Shown here piece after piece: positions 52,512-61,552 of a stretch of 64,000 nucleotides of DNA. The stretch is from Paractinoplanes deccanensis (lineage in GTDB: Bacteria; Actinomycetota; Actinomycetes; Mycobacteriales; Micromonosporaceae), in assembly GCF_016862115.1 (NCBI RefSeq), contig NZ_BOMI01000185.1, positions 46,366 through 110,365 of the forward strand, written 5' to 3'. The position numbers were made by a program, and so were the translations under genes. The notes beneath the pieces are model-generated. The model was not told where the DNA came from and made no database searches. It saw only the letters and a program-made list of their open reading frames with translations. Position 1 is the first letter of the stretch. Every line of letters begins with the position of its first letter.

Positions 52512-53099
52512 TTGGATGGTTTCCTCGCCGCCCTGGCGATCAGTTTCGTGGTCATCTTCGTGGCCGAGCTGGGCGACAAGTCGCAGCTCATGGCGCTGAC
52601 CTTCGCGACCCGTTTCAAGCCGGTGCCGGTGCTGATCGGCATCACCGTGGCCACTGCCGTGGTGCACGCCGTGTCGGTCGGCATCGGCTACGGCCTCGGC
52701 GCGACCCTCCCGACGGGATGGATCTCACTCGTCGCCGGCCTGGCGTTCCTGGTCTTCGGCGCCTGGACCCTGCGCGGGGACGCGCTGACCGAGGAGGAGA
52801 AGAACAAGGCCGAGCGCACCACCAAATCGGCGATCTTCGCGGTCGGCGGCGCGTTCTTCCTGGCCGAGCTGGGTGACAAGACCATGCTCGCCACCATCAC
52901 GCTGGCCACCCAGCACGGTTGGTTCGGCACCTGGCTGGGCTCGACGGTCGGCATGGTCGCCGCGGACGCGCTCGCGATCCTGGTGGGCCGGATGCTCGGT
53001 CGCCACTTGCCCGAAAAGGTCATCAAGTACGGTGCCGCCGCGCTCTTCGCTATCTTCGGCATCTGGTTGATCGTGGAAGCGATCATCGAGCTGCGATAG
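52512..53099 (+). CDS. UPF0016/GDT1-family manganese exporter
   Basis: The 195-residue membrane protein has six helices in two repeats, each with the metal-binding motif: FVAELGDKSQLMAL in helix 1 and FLAELGDKTMLATI in the second half. The family exports Mn2+ (MneA, Gdt1). It starts at TTG 52512, with GGGAG 8 nt upstream. That ribosome-binding site is buried in a hairpin below the manganese riboswitch, so translation is probably induced by manganese. Confidence 0.92.
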   Translation: MDGFLAALAISFVVIFVAELGDKSQLMALTFATRFKPVPVLIGITVATAVVHAVSVGIGYGLGATLPTGWISLVAGLAFLVFGAWTLRGDALTEEEKNKAERTTKSAIFAVGGAFFLAELGDKTMLATITLATQHGWFGTWLGSTVGMVAADALAILVGRMLGRHLPEKVIKYGAAALFAIFGIWLIVEAIIELR

Positions 53100-53109
53100 G
53101 GGATGGGCC

Positions 53110-54054
53110 GTGCTCCAGTACCGGGCGGAAGTCACCGCCGCCGTGACCCTCACCACCGGCGGCGGTCTGCGGGCCGAGGGCCTGCGCGTGGACGTGCCGC
53201 ACGCCGACGTGACCACGGCCGAGATCGAGGCGATTCTCGTACGGTCGCTCGGCCTGCGCGACGTCGAGCGGGTCGAGCTCACCGCCGTGCGCGTCTTCGG
53301 CGAGAAGCCCCCGGTCGCCGGGGAGCCCGGCCCGCCGCGCACCACCTTCGTCGAGCTGAGCCACGTCATCCAGGCCGGGATGACGACCTACCCGGATCTG
53401 CCCGCGCTGGTCATCTCCGCGCACCTGACCTGGGAGGACTCGCGGTCGCGCTACGCCGAGGGCACCTCGTTCAGCATGGAGCGGATCGAGATGGTCGGCC
53501 AGACCGGCACCTACCTGGACACACCACGGCACCGGTACGAGGGCGGCACCGACCTCGCCGGGATGCCCCTGGAGCGCCTCGCCGACCTGCCCGCCGTGGT
53601 GGTCCGCGCGGTCGGCGGCGGCCGCCGGGCGATCACCACCGACGACCTGGAGCCGCTCACCGTCGCCGGCCACGCGGTGCTGCTGCACACCGGCCACGAC
53701 CGCCATTGGGGCACCCCGGCGTACGCCCAGGACGCGCCCTACCTGACCGGTGAGGCCGCCGCGCTGCTGGTCGAGCGCGGCGCCGCCCTGGTCGGCATCG
53801 ACTCGGTCAACCTCGACGACTCCTCGGCGGCGAGCGCCGGGGAGCGGCCCGCGCACACCGTGCTGCTCGCCGCGAACATCCCGATCGTCGAGCACCTCAC
53901 CGGCCTGGAGAATCTGCCGCCGCGGGGCGCCCGGTTCACGGCCGCCCCGCCGCGCGTCACCGCGATGGGCACGTTCCCGGTGCGGGCGTACGCGCAGGTG
54001 CCGTTCCACGAGCCGCACGACCACACGCGCTCGGCGGGCTGGCTCCCGCAATGA
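53110..54054 (+). CDS. cyclase-family protein (kynurenine formamidase-like fold)
   Basis: The 314-residue protein has an unrelated 75-residue N-terminus, then a cyclase fold with FVELSHVIQAGMTTYPDLP, VLLHTGHDRHWG and GIDSVNLDDS. The usual metal-binding HxGTHxDxPxH is QTGTYLDTPRHRYEGG here (Gln131 and Tyr135 in place of His), a variant common to one subgroup. The enzyme could hydrolyse an amide or a lactone; the substrate is unknown. It begins at GTG 53110 and is coupled to the TPR gene by ATGA. Confidence 0.7.
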   Translation: MLQYRAEVTAAVTLTTGGGLRAEGLRVDVPHADVTTAEIEAILVRSLGLRDVERVELTAVRVFGEKPPVAGEPGPPRTTFVELSHVIQAGMTTYPDLPALVISAHLTWEDSRSRYAEGTSFSMERIEMVGQTGTYLDTPRHRYEGGTDLAGMPLERLADLPAVVVRAVGGGRRAITTDDLEPLTVAGHAVLLHTGHDRHWGTPAYAQDAPYLTGEAAALLVERGAALVGIDSVNLDDSSAASAGERPAHTVLLAANIPIVEHLTGLENLPPRGARFTAAPPRVTAMGTFPVRAYAQVPFHEPHDHTRSAGWLPQ

Positions 54055-55289
54055 ACGACACCGCCACCTCGATAGCCCGGGCCGCCGCGCAGTTCCAGCG
54101 GGGCGACGCGGCCGGCGCGGCGGACCTGCTCGGCCCGGTGCTGGCCGCGGAGCCGGACAACGTGCGCGCTCTGGTGCTGATGACCCACACCCAGCTCGCG
54201 CTCAAGAAGCCGGACCTCGCCCACGAGGTGGCGCACCGAGCCGTGGTCGCGGCGCCCGAGTCGGCCGAGGCGCTCGGCGCGCTGAGCCGGGCCTTGAGCG
54301 GGCTCGACCGGCACGGCGAGGCGGTCGCGGTGGCGCAGGCGGCGGCACGGCTCGAGCCGGAGAACGCATACCGGCACAACCGGGTGGCGTGGGCGCTGCT
54401 CGGCGAGGGGCGCCGGACGGTGGAGGCCGAGCACGCCGCCCGCCGGGCCGTGGAGCTCGACCCGCACGAGGCCGACTTCCGCATCACGTACGCGATGGTG
54501 ATGAAGCAGCTCGACTACACCGACCGGGCGCGGCAGGCGCTGCGGGACGCGCTGGCCCTGGAGCCGGACAACGCGGTCGCCCAGCACGAGCTCGCCACCC
54601 TGGACGTGGTGCACCGCAACCCGTTCGCGCTGGGCCGGCTGGCCCGTGGGGCGAGCGGCCTGGCCGGGGCCCTGCGCGCCGACCCGGGGCAGCAGGCGAG
54701 CAAGTTCATGCTGGACGTGGCGCTCCAGCGGTTCCTGGTCTACACGGCGATCGTGCTGGCCCTGCTCGCGTACATCGGGTGGCGGGTTCTCGACTTCTCG
54801 GAGCAGGGCGCGCGGCTCCTCGCGGCCGCGGCGGCCCTCGTCCCGATCGGTGTCGCCGGCTACTTCGTGTCGCGCCTGGATCGCGGCCTGCGGACGTACC
54901 TGATCACGGTCCTCGCCTACGGCCGGCAGCGCGTGGCGGCCGTGCTGGCCGCGGTGAGCATCGCGCTGCTGCTGACGGCGACGGTCGCGCCCCGGTCGTG
55001 GATGGGCTGGCTGCTGGGCCTGGCGGCGGGCGGTGGCTTCGCGGCCCGGCTGCTGACCGTCTCGGCGTCGAACGCGCACGTGCGCGCGGCCGGCATCCCG
55101 GTGCCGCGCGGGCTCAGCGGGCCGACGTTGTGGATCATCATCGTGGGCTGCTCGGTGATCGGCACGCTCTGCCTGATCGGCGCCGGCGACTGGATGCTGC
55201 TCGGCATCGGGCTGGGGCTGTACGTCTGCGCGGGCCTCGCGCTCGCCACCATCGTCAGACGAAAGCGAAAAGTCTCATCAACGAGCTGA
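54051..55289 (+). CDS. TPR-containing membrane protein
   Basis: The 412-residue protein has about five tetratricopeptide repeats in the first 190 residues (units such as AAAQFQRGDAAGAADLLGPVLAAEPDN and EALGALSRALSGLDRHGEAV) and then six hydrophobic segments. The N-terminal half is the paralogue of the next gene. It may anchor a protein complex at the membrane; the role is unknown. Confidence 0.75.
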   Translation: MNDTATSIARAAAQFQRGDAAGAADLLGPVLAAEPDNVRALVLMTHTQLALKKPDLAHEVAHRAVVAAPESAEALGALSRALSGLDRHGEAVAVAQAAARLEPENAYRHNRVAWALLGEGRRTVEAEHAARRAVELDPHEADFRITYAMVMKQLDYTDRARQALRDALALEPDNAVAQHELATLDVVHRNPFALGRLARGASGLAGALRADPGQQASKFMLDVALQRFLVYTAIVLALLAYIGWRVLDFSEQGARLLAAAAALVPIGVAGYFVSRLDRGLRTYLITVLAYGRQRVAAVLAAVSIALLLTATVAPRSWMGWLLGLAAGGGFAARLLTVSASNAHVRAAGIPVPRGLSGPTLWIIIVGCSVIGTLCLIGAGDWMLLGIGLGLYVCAGLALATIVRRKRKVSSTS

Positions 55290-55308
55290 ATCTGCCGATC
55301 ATGCCCAT

Positions 55309-55956
55309 GTGACCCCGGACCTCCAGCATGCCTTCGGCGGGCCCACCGAGGTAGGCGTGGCGCGGGCCGCCACCCTCTTCGAGCAGCTCGACCTCGAGCA
55401 GGCGGTGGGCGTCCTGAGGCCGGTGCTGGCCGCCGACCCCGGCACGATCGAGGGCTGGATCCTGATGGCGCGGCTGCGGCTCGCCCTGGACGACGCCGCG
55501 GGCGCCCTCGACGCGGCCGACCACGCGATCGGCCTGAACCAGGGCGAGCCGCGGTCGCTCGCGCTGGCCAGCCGCGCCCTCACCCTGCTGGGCCGGCACG
55601 AGGAAGCGGTCACCATGGCCTACCGGGCCGTCATCGCCGACCCGCGCAACGCGCTCTGGCACGACCGGGTCGCCTGGGCGCTGCTCTCGGCCGAGCGGCA
55701 CATCGCCGACGCCGAGCAGGCCGCCCGTACGGCCATCGGCCTCGACCCCACCGAGGCGCACTACTACTTCACGCACGGCGTCGCGCTGGAGGCCATGGGG
55801 CACGTCGACCAGGCCCGGCAGGCGCTGCTCACCTCGCTGCGGATGGAGCCGGAGAACCCGGTGGCCCAGCACCGGCTCGCGGTGCTCAACGGCGAGGCCG
55901 AGCGCGAGGCCCCGGCGAGGAAGAAGGGCTGGCGGCTCTTCGGCCGTAAGGGCTGA
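55309..55956 (+). CDS. TPR protein, paralogue of the upstream membrane protein
   Basis: The 215-residue soluble protein consists of about five TPR units (RAATLFEQLDLEQAVGVLRPVLAADPG, EPRSLALASRALTLLGRHEEAV, EAHYYFTHGVALEAMGHVDQA) and a basic tail. It resembles the TPR half of 54051-55289, pointing to gene duplication, and follows it by 19 bp in the same direction, so the two probably act together. Confidence 0.8.
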   Translation: MTPDLQHAFGGPTEVGVARAATLFEQLDLEQAVGVLRPVLAADPGTIEGWILMARLRLALDDAAGALDAADHAIGLNQGEPRSLALASRALTLLGRHEEAVTMAYRAVIADPRNALWHDRVAWALLSAERHIADAEQAARTAIGLDPTEAHYYFTHGVALEAMGHVDQARQALLTSLRMEPENPVAQHRLAVLNGEAEREAPARKKGWRLFGRKG

Positions 55957-55960
55957 GGGC

Positions 55961-57160
55961 CTACCCCGTGTAGGCGATCAGTTCGAAGTCGCGCACGGAC
56001 GCCGGCTCGGTGGCCTGCACCTCGAGCGTGTTGTCCGGGCCGAAGAGCCACAGCTTGGTGACGTCGTCCTGGCGGGTGCGCACCAGCAGGTTGCCCTCCG
56101 CGTCGAACACCGTGCCGACCACCGAGCCGGTGACCGGCAGCTGCACGAGATCGCCGGTGGCCGTGTCGACCACGGCGTCGGCCGCGTCGGTGCCGGCGGC
56201 GGTCTCGCCGGTGGTCTGCAACGGCACTGTCACCCGCTGGCCGGTCGCGTCCACGCTGGTGGGCTTGCACGCGGCCAGCCCGTCCGGGTTGTCGGCGGGT
56301 TGCGTGTCGCCGAGCACCGGCACCACGGTGCCCGACTGGTCCTCGGTGCCGGCGATCTCCAGGCCGCAGTGCGCCGTCGCGTACACCAGCTTGCTGCCGT
56401 CGCCCGACCAGCGGAAATGCTGCCCGGCGGTGAGGCCCTCGGGTAACGGGGTGATCTCGCCGGAGGCGAGGTCGAGCACGCCCGGCCGTTCGAGGGTGAC
56501 CAGCAGCCGGTCTCCCGTGGGTGACCAGGCCGGCGCCTGATCGGGGGCGGTCACCCCGGTGGCGACCTGCTGCGCGGTGGCGTCCGGCGTGGTGGGACCG
56601 ACCATCAAGGACCCGTCGACCTCGTACGCGATGCGCGAGCCATCGGGGGAGACGCCCACCGCCGAGGTCGCGTCCCGCAGCACCGTCTGGGTCGCACCGT
56701 CCGAAGGGGAGAGCTTCACCACCGTCCCGCCCTCGCGGTAGAACGCGTGGCCCGGCAGGTCGGCGATGGTCCGCGACAGCGGCGTCGCGGTGGTGGCCCG
56801 GGCCTTCGGGCGGCTGCCCCGGTAGGGCGGGCGGATCTCGGCGACCTTTGTGGTGGGAACCGCCGTCGGCAGGGGCCGCGTCTCGGTGGTCGCCGACCAG
56901 GACGGGGCGAGCGTGGGAGCCTCGCTCGACGGGGCCACCGCCGCGGACGCGGGCGGCTCGTCCCGCGCCGCCTGCGGCAACCGCCAGAGCCCGCTGCCCA
57001 GCGCGGCGAGCACCACCACCGCGGCGGTGGCGCCGACGGCGGCCTCGCGGCGAGCGATCCGGCGGGAGCGGCGCACCGCGCGCTCGTACAGGTCGGTGGG
57101 CTCGGCGACGTCGGCGAGGTCGCGCAGCGACTCGCGGAGCCGGTCGTGGTCGCCGTTCAC
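55961..57160 (-). CDS. membrane-anchored beta-propeller protein, co-transcribed with ECF sigma
   Basis: The 399-residue protein has a cytoplasmic N-terminus of about 40 residues, one membrane helix (residues about 40-60), a proline/threonine-rich linker and a WD40/TolB-like propeller outside (SPDGSRIAYEVDGSLMVG, SPTGDRLLVTLERPGVLDL, SGDGSKLVYATAHC). It overlaps the sigma gene by GTGA. It may act as an anti-sigma or sensor, but no clear zinc or ASD anti-sigma motif is seen in the cytoplasmic part. Confidence 0.75.
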   Translation of the reverse strand: MNGDHDRLRESLRDLADVAEPTDLYERAVRRSRRIARREAAVGATAAVVVLAALGSGLWRLPQAARDEPPASAAVAPSSEAPTLAPSWSATTETRPLPTAVPTTKVAEIRPPYRGSRPKARATTATPLSRTIADLPGHAFYREGGTVVKLSPSDGATQTVLRDATSAVGVSPDGSRIAYEVDGSLMVGPTTPDATAQQVATGVTAPDQAPAWSPTGDRLLVTLERPGVLDLASGEITPLPEGLTAGQHFRWSGDGSKLVYATAHCGLEIAGTEDQSGTVVPVLGDTQPADNPDGLAACKPTSVDATGQRVTVPLQTTGETAAGTDAADAVVDTATGDLVQLPVTGSVVGTVFDAEGNLLVRTRQDDVTKLWLFGPDNTLEVQATEPASVRDFELIAYTG

Positions 57161-57675
57161 CGCCCGCCCTCCGCCAGCATCTGGATGTCGGGCACCAGCG
57201 TGCGCAGCCGGTCGAGGGCGCGCGCGGTCTGCGTCTTCACCGTGCCGACCGAGACGCCGAGCAACTGGGCGGCCTCGACCTCGGTGTGGTCCTCGAAGAA
57301 GCGCAGCACGATCACGGCACGCTGGCGCGCGCTCAGCATGAGCAGCGCGCGGCGCAGCATCACCCGCTGGACCGTCTCGTCGGCAGGGTCGTCGGCGCCG
57401 CGGCGGCGGTCGGGCTCGAAGTCGGCCGGCATGACCTCGGCGACCCTCGGGCGCCGCCAGAACGACACCTGCGCGTGGTACATGACCTTGCGGCAGTACG
57501 CCTCCGCGTTCTCCGGCCGCTCCAGCCGCTGCCAGGCCCGGTGGGTGCGGGCGAGCGCCTCCTGCACCAGATCCTCGGCTAAGTGTTGATCCCCGGTCAA
57601 AAGGTACGCCGAGCGCAACAACGCATGTGTCCGCGTGCGGACGAAGTGTGCGTAGTCGGCCTCACGGGCGTCCAT
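57157..57675 (-). CDS. ECF sigma factor (SigE-like)
   Basis: The 172-residue protein has region 2 (RTRTHALLRSAYLLTGDQHLAEDLVQEALARTHRAW) and region 4 (LSARQRAVIVLRFFEDHTEVEAAQLLGVSVGTVKTQTARALDRLR). The ATG at 57675 is preferred because the ECF fold starts there and upstream in-frame residues do not match the family. It is followed by the membrane propeller gene, a common sigma/anti-sigma arrangement. Confidence 0.85.
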   Translation of the reverse strand: MDAREADYAHFVRTRTHALLRSAYLLTGDQHLAEDLVQEALARTHRAWQRLERPENAEAYCRKVMYHAQVSFWRRPRVAEVMPADFEPDRRRGADDPADETVQRVMLRRALLMLSARQRAVIVLRFFEDHTEVEAAQLLGVSVGTVKTQTARALDRLRTLVPDIQMLAEGGR

Positions 57676-57989
57676 CCAAGGCTGTCCGATCGAGGAGACG
57701 AGGGAGACGTGAGCGTACCGAGGCGGCTCAACCACCGCGCCCTCGGTCGTCACGTCTTCCCCCTCTTCCCCGCACCGCGCGGTGCCTCCCCGTGTGGGCA
57801 CCGTTCGGCGCATGGGAGGACGCGCGGACGCCGATGCCCGGATGACGTCCGTTCGGCCTAAATCCGCCTCCGCCGATCGGGCAGTCCTTGTCACGCCACT
57901 CACATCCCTGGCCAAACGGGTTTTCGGTAGCGTCGACAGGGCATCGGTCGGTTCGCGGGCGCGCCGGCGCCCATGACGGAAGGACCCGC
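57676..57989. other. 314-bp divergent intergenic region
   Basis: This region between the ECF sigma gene and the NADH dehydrogenase gene shows no gene. A TAGCGT -10-like box lies at 57928-57933 on the plus strand. GGAAGGA before the dehydrogenase ATG is at 57978-57984. Confidence 0.5.
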
Positions 57990-59270
57990 ATGGCACGCCC
58001 ACGCATCGTGATCGTCGGAGCCGGCTTCGCCGGGTTCACGGCGGCCCGCGAGCTCAGCAAGCTGTCCCGCGGCGGCGCCGAGATCGTCGTCATCAACCCG
58101 ACGGACTACTTCCTCTACCTGCCGCTGCTGCCCGAGGTCGCGGCCGGCATCCTCGAGCCGCGCCGGGTGACCGTGTCGCTCGCCGCGACCCTGCCCGACG
58201 CCAGGCTGATCCTCGGCGAGGTCGACGGATTCGACTTCGACGCGCGCACGGTGTCCTATCGCGACCCCGACGGCGGCACGGCCACGATCGGCTACCACCG
58301 CCTGGTGATCGCCGCGGGCAGCGTCAACAAGCTGCTGCCGGTGCCCGGCGTCAGCGAGTACGCGCACGGCTTCCGCGGCGTCTCCGAGGCGCTCTACCTG
58401 CGCGACCACATCATCCGCCAGATCGAGATGGCCGCGGGCACCGACGACCCGGCCGAGCGCGACGCGCGCAGCACGTTCGTCGTGGTCGGCGCCGGCTACA
58501 CCGGCACCGAGGTGGCGGCGCAGGGCGTCCTCTACACCGACGCGCTGGTCAAGGCGCGCCCCGAGCTTCAGGGCCGGGTGCGCTGGCTGCTCCTCGACAC
58601 GGCCGACCGGGTGCTGCCCTCCTTGGACAGCCGGCTCGCCGACGCGTCCGACGCGGTGTTGCGCGAGCGGGGCGTCGAGGTGCTCATGCGGACGAGCGTC
58701 AAGCAGGCCACCGAGGACGGTGTGCACCTGTCGACGGGCGAGTACGTGCCCACCAAGTCGCTGATCTGGTGCGTCGGCGTGCGGCCCGACCCGCTGGTGG
58801 CCGAGCTGGGCCTGCCCATCGAGCACGGCCGCCTGGTGGTCGACGAGTTCCTCACGGTGCCCGGCCACCCCGACGTCTACGCGATCGGCGACGCGGCCGC
58901 GGTGCCCGACCTGACCCGCCCCGGCGAGTTCACCGGCATGACCGCGCAACACGCGACCCGCCAGGGCGTCGCGGCCGCCAAGAACATCGCCGCCTCGTAC
59001 GGCACGGGCCGCCGCCGCCCGTACAAGCACAACGATCTCGGTTTCGTGGTGGACCTCGGCGGCTTCGACGCCGCGGCCAACCCGATCGGTGTGCCGCTCT
59101 CCGGCCTGCCGGCCAAGGTGGTCACCCGCGGATACCACCTGCTCTCCATGCCCGGCAACCGCGTCCGCGTCGCGGCCGACTGGGTGCTCGACGCGCTGCT
59201 CCCACGCCAGGGCGTCCAGCTGGGCCTGGTGCGCGGCGCCTCCGTGCCGCTGGACAGCTCGGCCGCCTGA
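57990..59270 (+). CDS. ndh: type II NADH dehydrogenase
   Basis: The 426-residue FAD/NAD(P)-binding oxidoreductase has the FAD motif IVIVGAGFAGFTAARELSK at the N-terminus, the NADH motif VVVGAGYTGTEVAAQ near residue 165, and the C-terminal FAD contact VYAIGDAAAVPD. It passes electrons from NADH to menaquinone without pumping protons. GGAAGGA lies before the ATG. A C-terminal amphipathic stretch typical for membrane attachment follows. Confidence 0.85.
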   Translation: MARPRIVIVGAGFAGFTAARELSKLSRGGAEIVVINPTDYFLYLPLLPEVAAGILEPRRVTVSLAATLPDARLILGEVDGFDFDARTVSYRDPDGGTATIGYHRLVIAAGSVNKLLPVPGVSEYAHGFRGVSEALYLRDHIIRQIEMAAGTDDPAERDARSTFVVVGAGYTGTEVAAQGVLYTDALVKARPELQGRVRWLLLDTADRVLPSLDSRLADASDAVLRERGVEVLMRTSVKQATEDGVHLSTGEYVPTKSLIWCVGVRPDPLVAELGLPIEHGRLVVDEFLTVPGHPDVYAIGDAAAVPDLTRPGEFTGMTAQHATRQGVAAAKNIAASYGTGRRRPYKHNDLGFVVDLGGFDAAANPIGVPLSGLPAKVVTRGYHLLSMPGNRVRVAADWVLDALLPRQGVQLGLVRGASVPLDSSAA

Positions 59271-59391
59271 GCGTCGTCGGGGGACGATGACCGCTCGGCC
59301 CTTCAGGGTGAGCTCGCTGCGGGAACGAATGAACTCCAGGGCGATCGGCCCGTCTGACGGCGCGGAAGATCCGTCAGAGAGGTGTTCTTTC

Positions 59392-60180
59392 GTGCTTCGT
59401 CGTCGATTGATCGCAGTAGCCACCGCGGTGGCCGCGGCCGTGCTCGCGCCCGCCGCCGCCCAGGCCGCCACGCCTGGAAAGGCCTATGTGGCCCTGGGTG
59501 ACTCATACGCGGCCGGGGTGGGCGCTCCGCCGTACACGGACCCGACCTGCCTGCGCGGAACGGGCGGCTACCCGCCGCTGCTCGCCGGCCGGCTCGGCGC
59601 CACGACGTTCCACTACGACGCGTGCAGCGGCGCCACCACGGCCGACGTGCTCGCCACCCAGCTCGGCAACCTCGACCGCCACACCCGGCTCGTGACGGTG
59701 ACGGTGGGCGGCAACGACCTGGGCTTCAGCTCCGGCCTCGCCACCTGCCTCCAGGGCACCGACGCGGATTGCGCGACGGTCGTGGCGGCCGCCGAGAAGT
59801 TCACGGCGGAAACCCTGCCGGGCCGCCTGGACACCGTCTACCGCACGATCAAGAAGCGCGCCCCGCACGCGACCGTCGTGGCGACCGGGTACGCGCACTT
59901 CTTCGAGACGACGCCCGACTGCGCCACGGTGCCGGCGAGCCTGACCAAGCGGACGGCCCTCAACTCGGCGGTCGACGTGCTCGACGCAAAGATCCGCCAG
60001 CGGGCGGCGCGGGCCGGCATTCGCTTCGCGGACGTGCGGCCGGCCTTTGCTGGGCATGGTCTGTGCGGCAACGACCCGTGGCTGGGCGGGCCGGCGGCGC
60101 AGGCGCCGTTCCATCCGACGGCGGGTGGTTACAGCGACGGGTATCTGCCTGCGGTGGGTAGGGCGCTGGTGGGGCGCTGA
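59392..60180 (+). CDS. secreted SGNH-type esterase/lipase
   Basis: The 262-residue product has a signal peptide (LRRRLIAVATAVAAAVLAPAAAQAA) and the SGNH blocks: GDSYAAGVG with the catalytic Ser, CSGATTADV, VTVGGNDLGF and PFHPTAGGYSDGY with the catalytic His. It resembles actinobacterial esterases such as that of Streptomyces scabies, which cleave ester bonds outside the cell. It uses a GTG start with AGAGAGG upstream and is followed by a long hairpin terminator. Confidence 0.88.
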   Translation: MLRRRLIAVATAVAAAVLAPAAAQAATPGKAYVALGDSYAAGVGAPPYTDPTCLRGTGGYPPLLAGRLGATTFHYDACSGATTADVLATQLGNLDRHTRLVTVTVGGNDLGFSSGLATCLQGTDADCATVVAAAEKFTAETLPGRLDTVYRTIKKRAPHATVVATGYAHFFETTPDCATVPASLTKRTALNSAVDVLDAKIRQRAARAGIRFADVRPAFAGHGLCGNDPWLGGPAAQAPFHPTAGGYSDGYLPAVGRALVGR

Positions 60181-60186
60181 CGGTGG

Positions 60187-60238
60187 GGACGGGACGGGGA
60201 GCTCGCGTGTGCTGAGCCGCGAGGTCCCCGTCTCGTCC
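60187..60238. terminator. 21-bp imperfect stem terminator
   Basis: Arms at 60187-60207 and 60218-60238 pair over 21 positions with two mismatches around a 10-nt loop. It separates the convergent esterase and DUF5666-like genes. Confidence 0.75.
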
Positions 60239-60312
60239 GGCACTTGCGTGGCCGGGCGCCCCCTGGGAGGGCGGGACTTTGAGCGGTGGTTGGGCGGGCC
60301 GGTGCTTCCGGA

Positions 60313-61470
60313 TCAGGTGCCGGTCGTTCCCGTGACGCCGGTGCCGGCCGTGCTGGTGCCTGTCGCCCCTGTACCGGCGGTGCCGGTGCCTGTCGCGCCG
60401 GTGTCAGCGGTGCCGGTGCCGGTCACCCCGGTGCCGGTGGCTGCGCCGTCCTGAGTGCCGGTGGGTGCCTGGCCGTTGCCCTGGGGGAGCTGACCGCCGC
60501 CGGGAAGACCGCCCTGCATGCCGCCAGGGGCCTGGCCGCCCTGTTGAGTGCCGTCCTGCTGCGTGGTGCCGCCCTGCTGGGTTCCTTGCTGAGCGGTGCC
60601 GGTCGAGGCCAGGTTCGTGTCGGTGATCGACGTGGCGGTGGACTTGGAGTCGGCGGTGGTGGCGATGACGCGGACGGTGTGGCCGGTGGCGACCTCGGAG
60701 ATCTGGTCGGCGCCGTTGTCGACGGTGGTGGAGCTGGTGATCACGTAGGTCTGGCTGTAGCCGTCGGTGCTCTTGACCGTGATGGAGCTGCTGCTGATGG
60801 CGGACACCGTGCCGGTCTGGGTGAGCTGGGTGGTGTAGCCGCCGTTGCCGTCGGAGATGACGTATTCGCCGTGGAGGGCGGTGGAGGCGCCCGCGCCGTC
60901 GAGGGTTCCGCGGCCGCCGCCGAAGGTGCCGTTGCCGCCGGGAAAGCCGCCGCCCTGCTGGCCGGCGCCGCCGCCCGGGCCGGTCTGGGTGGTGGACGAG
61001 GAGCCGTCGGTCGCGGCCATCACGCCGGCGGTGATGCCGGCGCTGGCCACGGCCACGGCGACGAGAGCGCCCGCGGCGGCCAGCTTGGCGTTCTTGCGGC
61101 CGCCGGGGCGGTCGCCGCCGCCCCCGTTGTCCTCGGGCGGGGTCCAGGTGGGCGGGGCGCCGCCCGCCGAGCCGTCGCGCGGGGCGACCGCGAAGCTGGG
61201 GCCGGAGAAGGACGCAAGCCCATCCCGCGCGGCCGGCGCAGGCGTCGGGAAGGGTTCGCCGGTGGGCGGCACGCTGGGGAACGCTGCGGTCGGGGGCTGC
61301 TCGTCCAGGTGTGACGTCGCCGGATAGGAGGCTGTGGGACCCGCGAACCCCGCGTGATCGTCTGCGGAGCTCGGCCTATCGTCGGGGGCGGGCAGTGCGG
61401 CCGGGTCAACGGGCGGCCAACTCCGCGGGGGCTCGGCGGACGAACGGGTGGAATGGTCGTGAACGGTCAT
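60313..61470 (-). CDS. membrane-anchored protein with DUF5666-like domain and tandem repeat tail
   Basis: The 385-residue protein starts at ATG 61470. It has a proline-rich cytoplasmic part, one membrane helix (about residues 130-155), a glycine-rich linker, a small beta-domain (QTGTVSAISSSSITVKSTDGYSQTYVI, VATGHTVRVIATTAD) of the DUF5666 type, and a Gln/Gly-rich region. The tail has a 10-residue TGT-GTAGTGA repeat that occurs about three times. It is probably exported; its function is unknown. Confidence 0.75.
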   Translation of the reverse strand: MTVHDHSTRSSAEPPRSWPPVDPAALPAPDDRPSSADDHAGFAGPTASYPATSHLDEQPPTAAFPSVPPTGEPFPTPAPAARDGLASFSGPSFAVAPRDGSAGGAPPTWTPPEDNGGGGDRPGGRKNAKLAAAGALVAVAVASAGITAGVMAATDGSSSTTQTGPGGGAGQQGGGFPGGNGTFGGGRGTLDGAGASTALHGEYVISDGNGGYTTQLTQTGTVSAISSSSITVKSTDGYSQTYVITSSTTVDNGADQISEVATGHTVRVIATTADSKSTATSITDTNLASTGTAQQGTQQGGTTQQDGTQQGGQAPGGMQGGLPGGGQLPQGNGQAPTGTQDGAATGTGVTGTGTADTGATGTGTAGTGATGTSTAGTGVTGTTGT

Positions 61471-61552
61471 CGTCTCGGTTCTCCCTCGGTTCGCTCGTGC
61501 GCTACCAAGGACACTGACCAACGTGACTATGGACGGCCTGTGGAGGTTTTAG

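Noticed and set aside
49041..52667. A 1208-codon minus-strand open frame
   Set aside because: It spans an MFS gene, an intergenic gap and a secreted peptidase gene, and has no recognisable domain.
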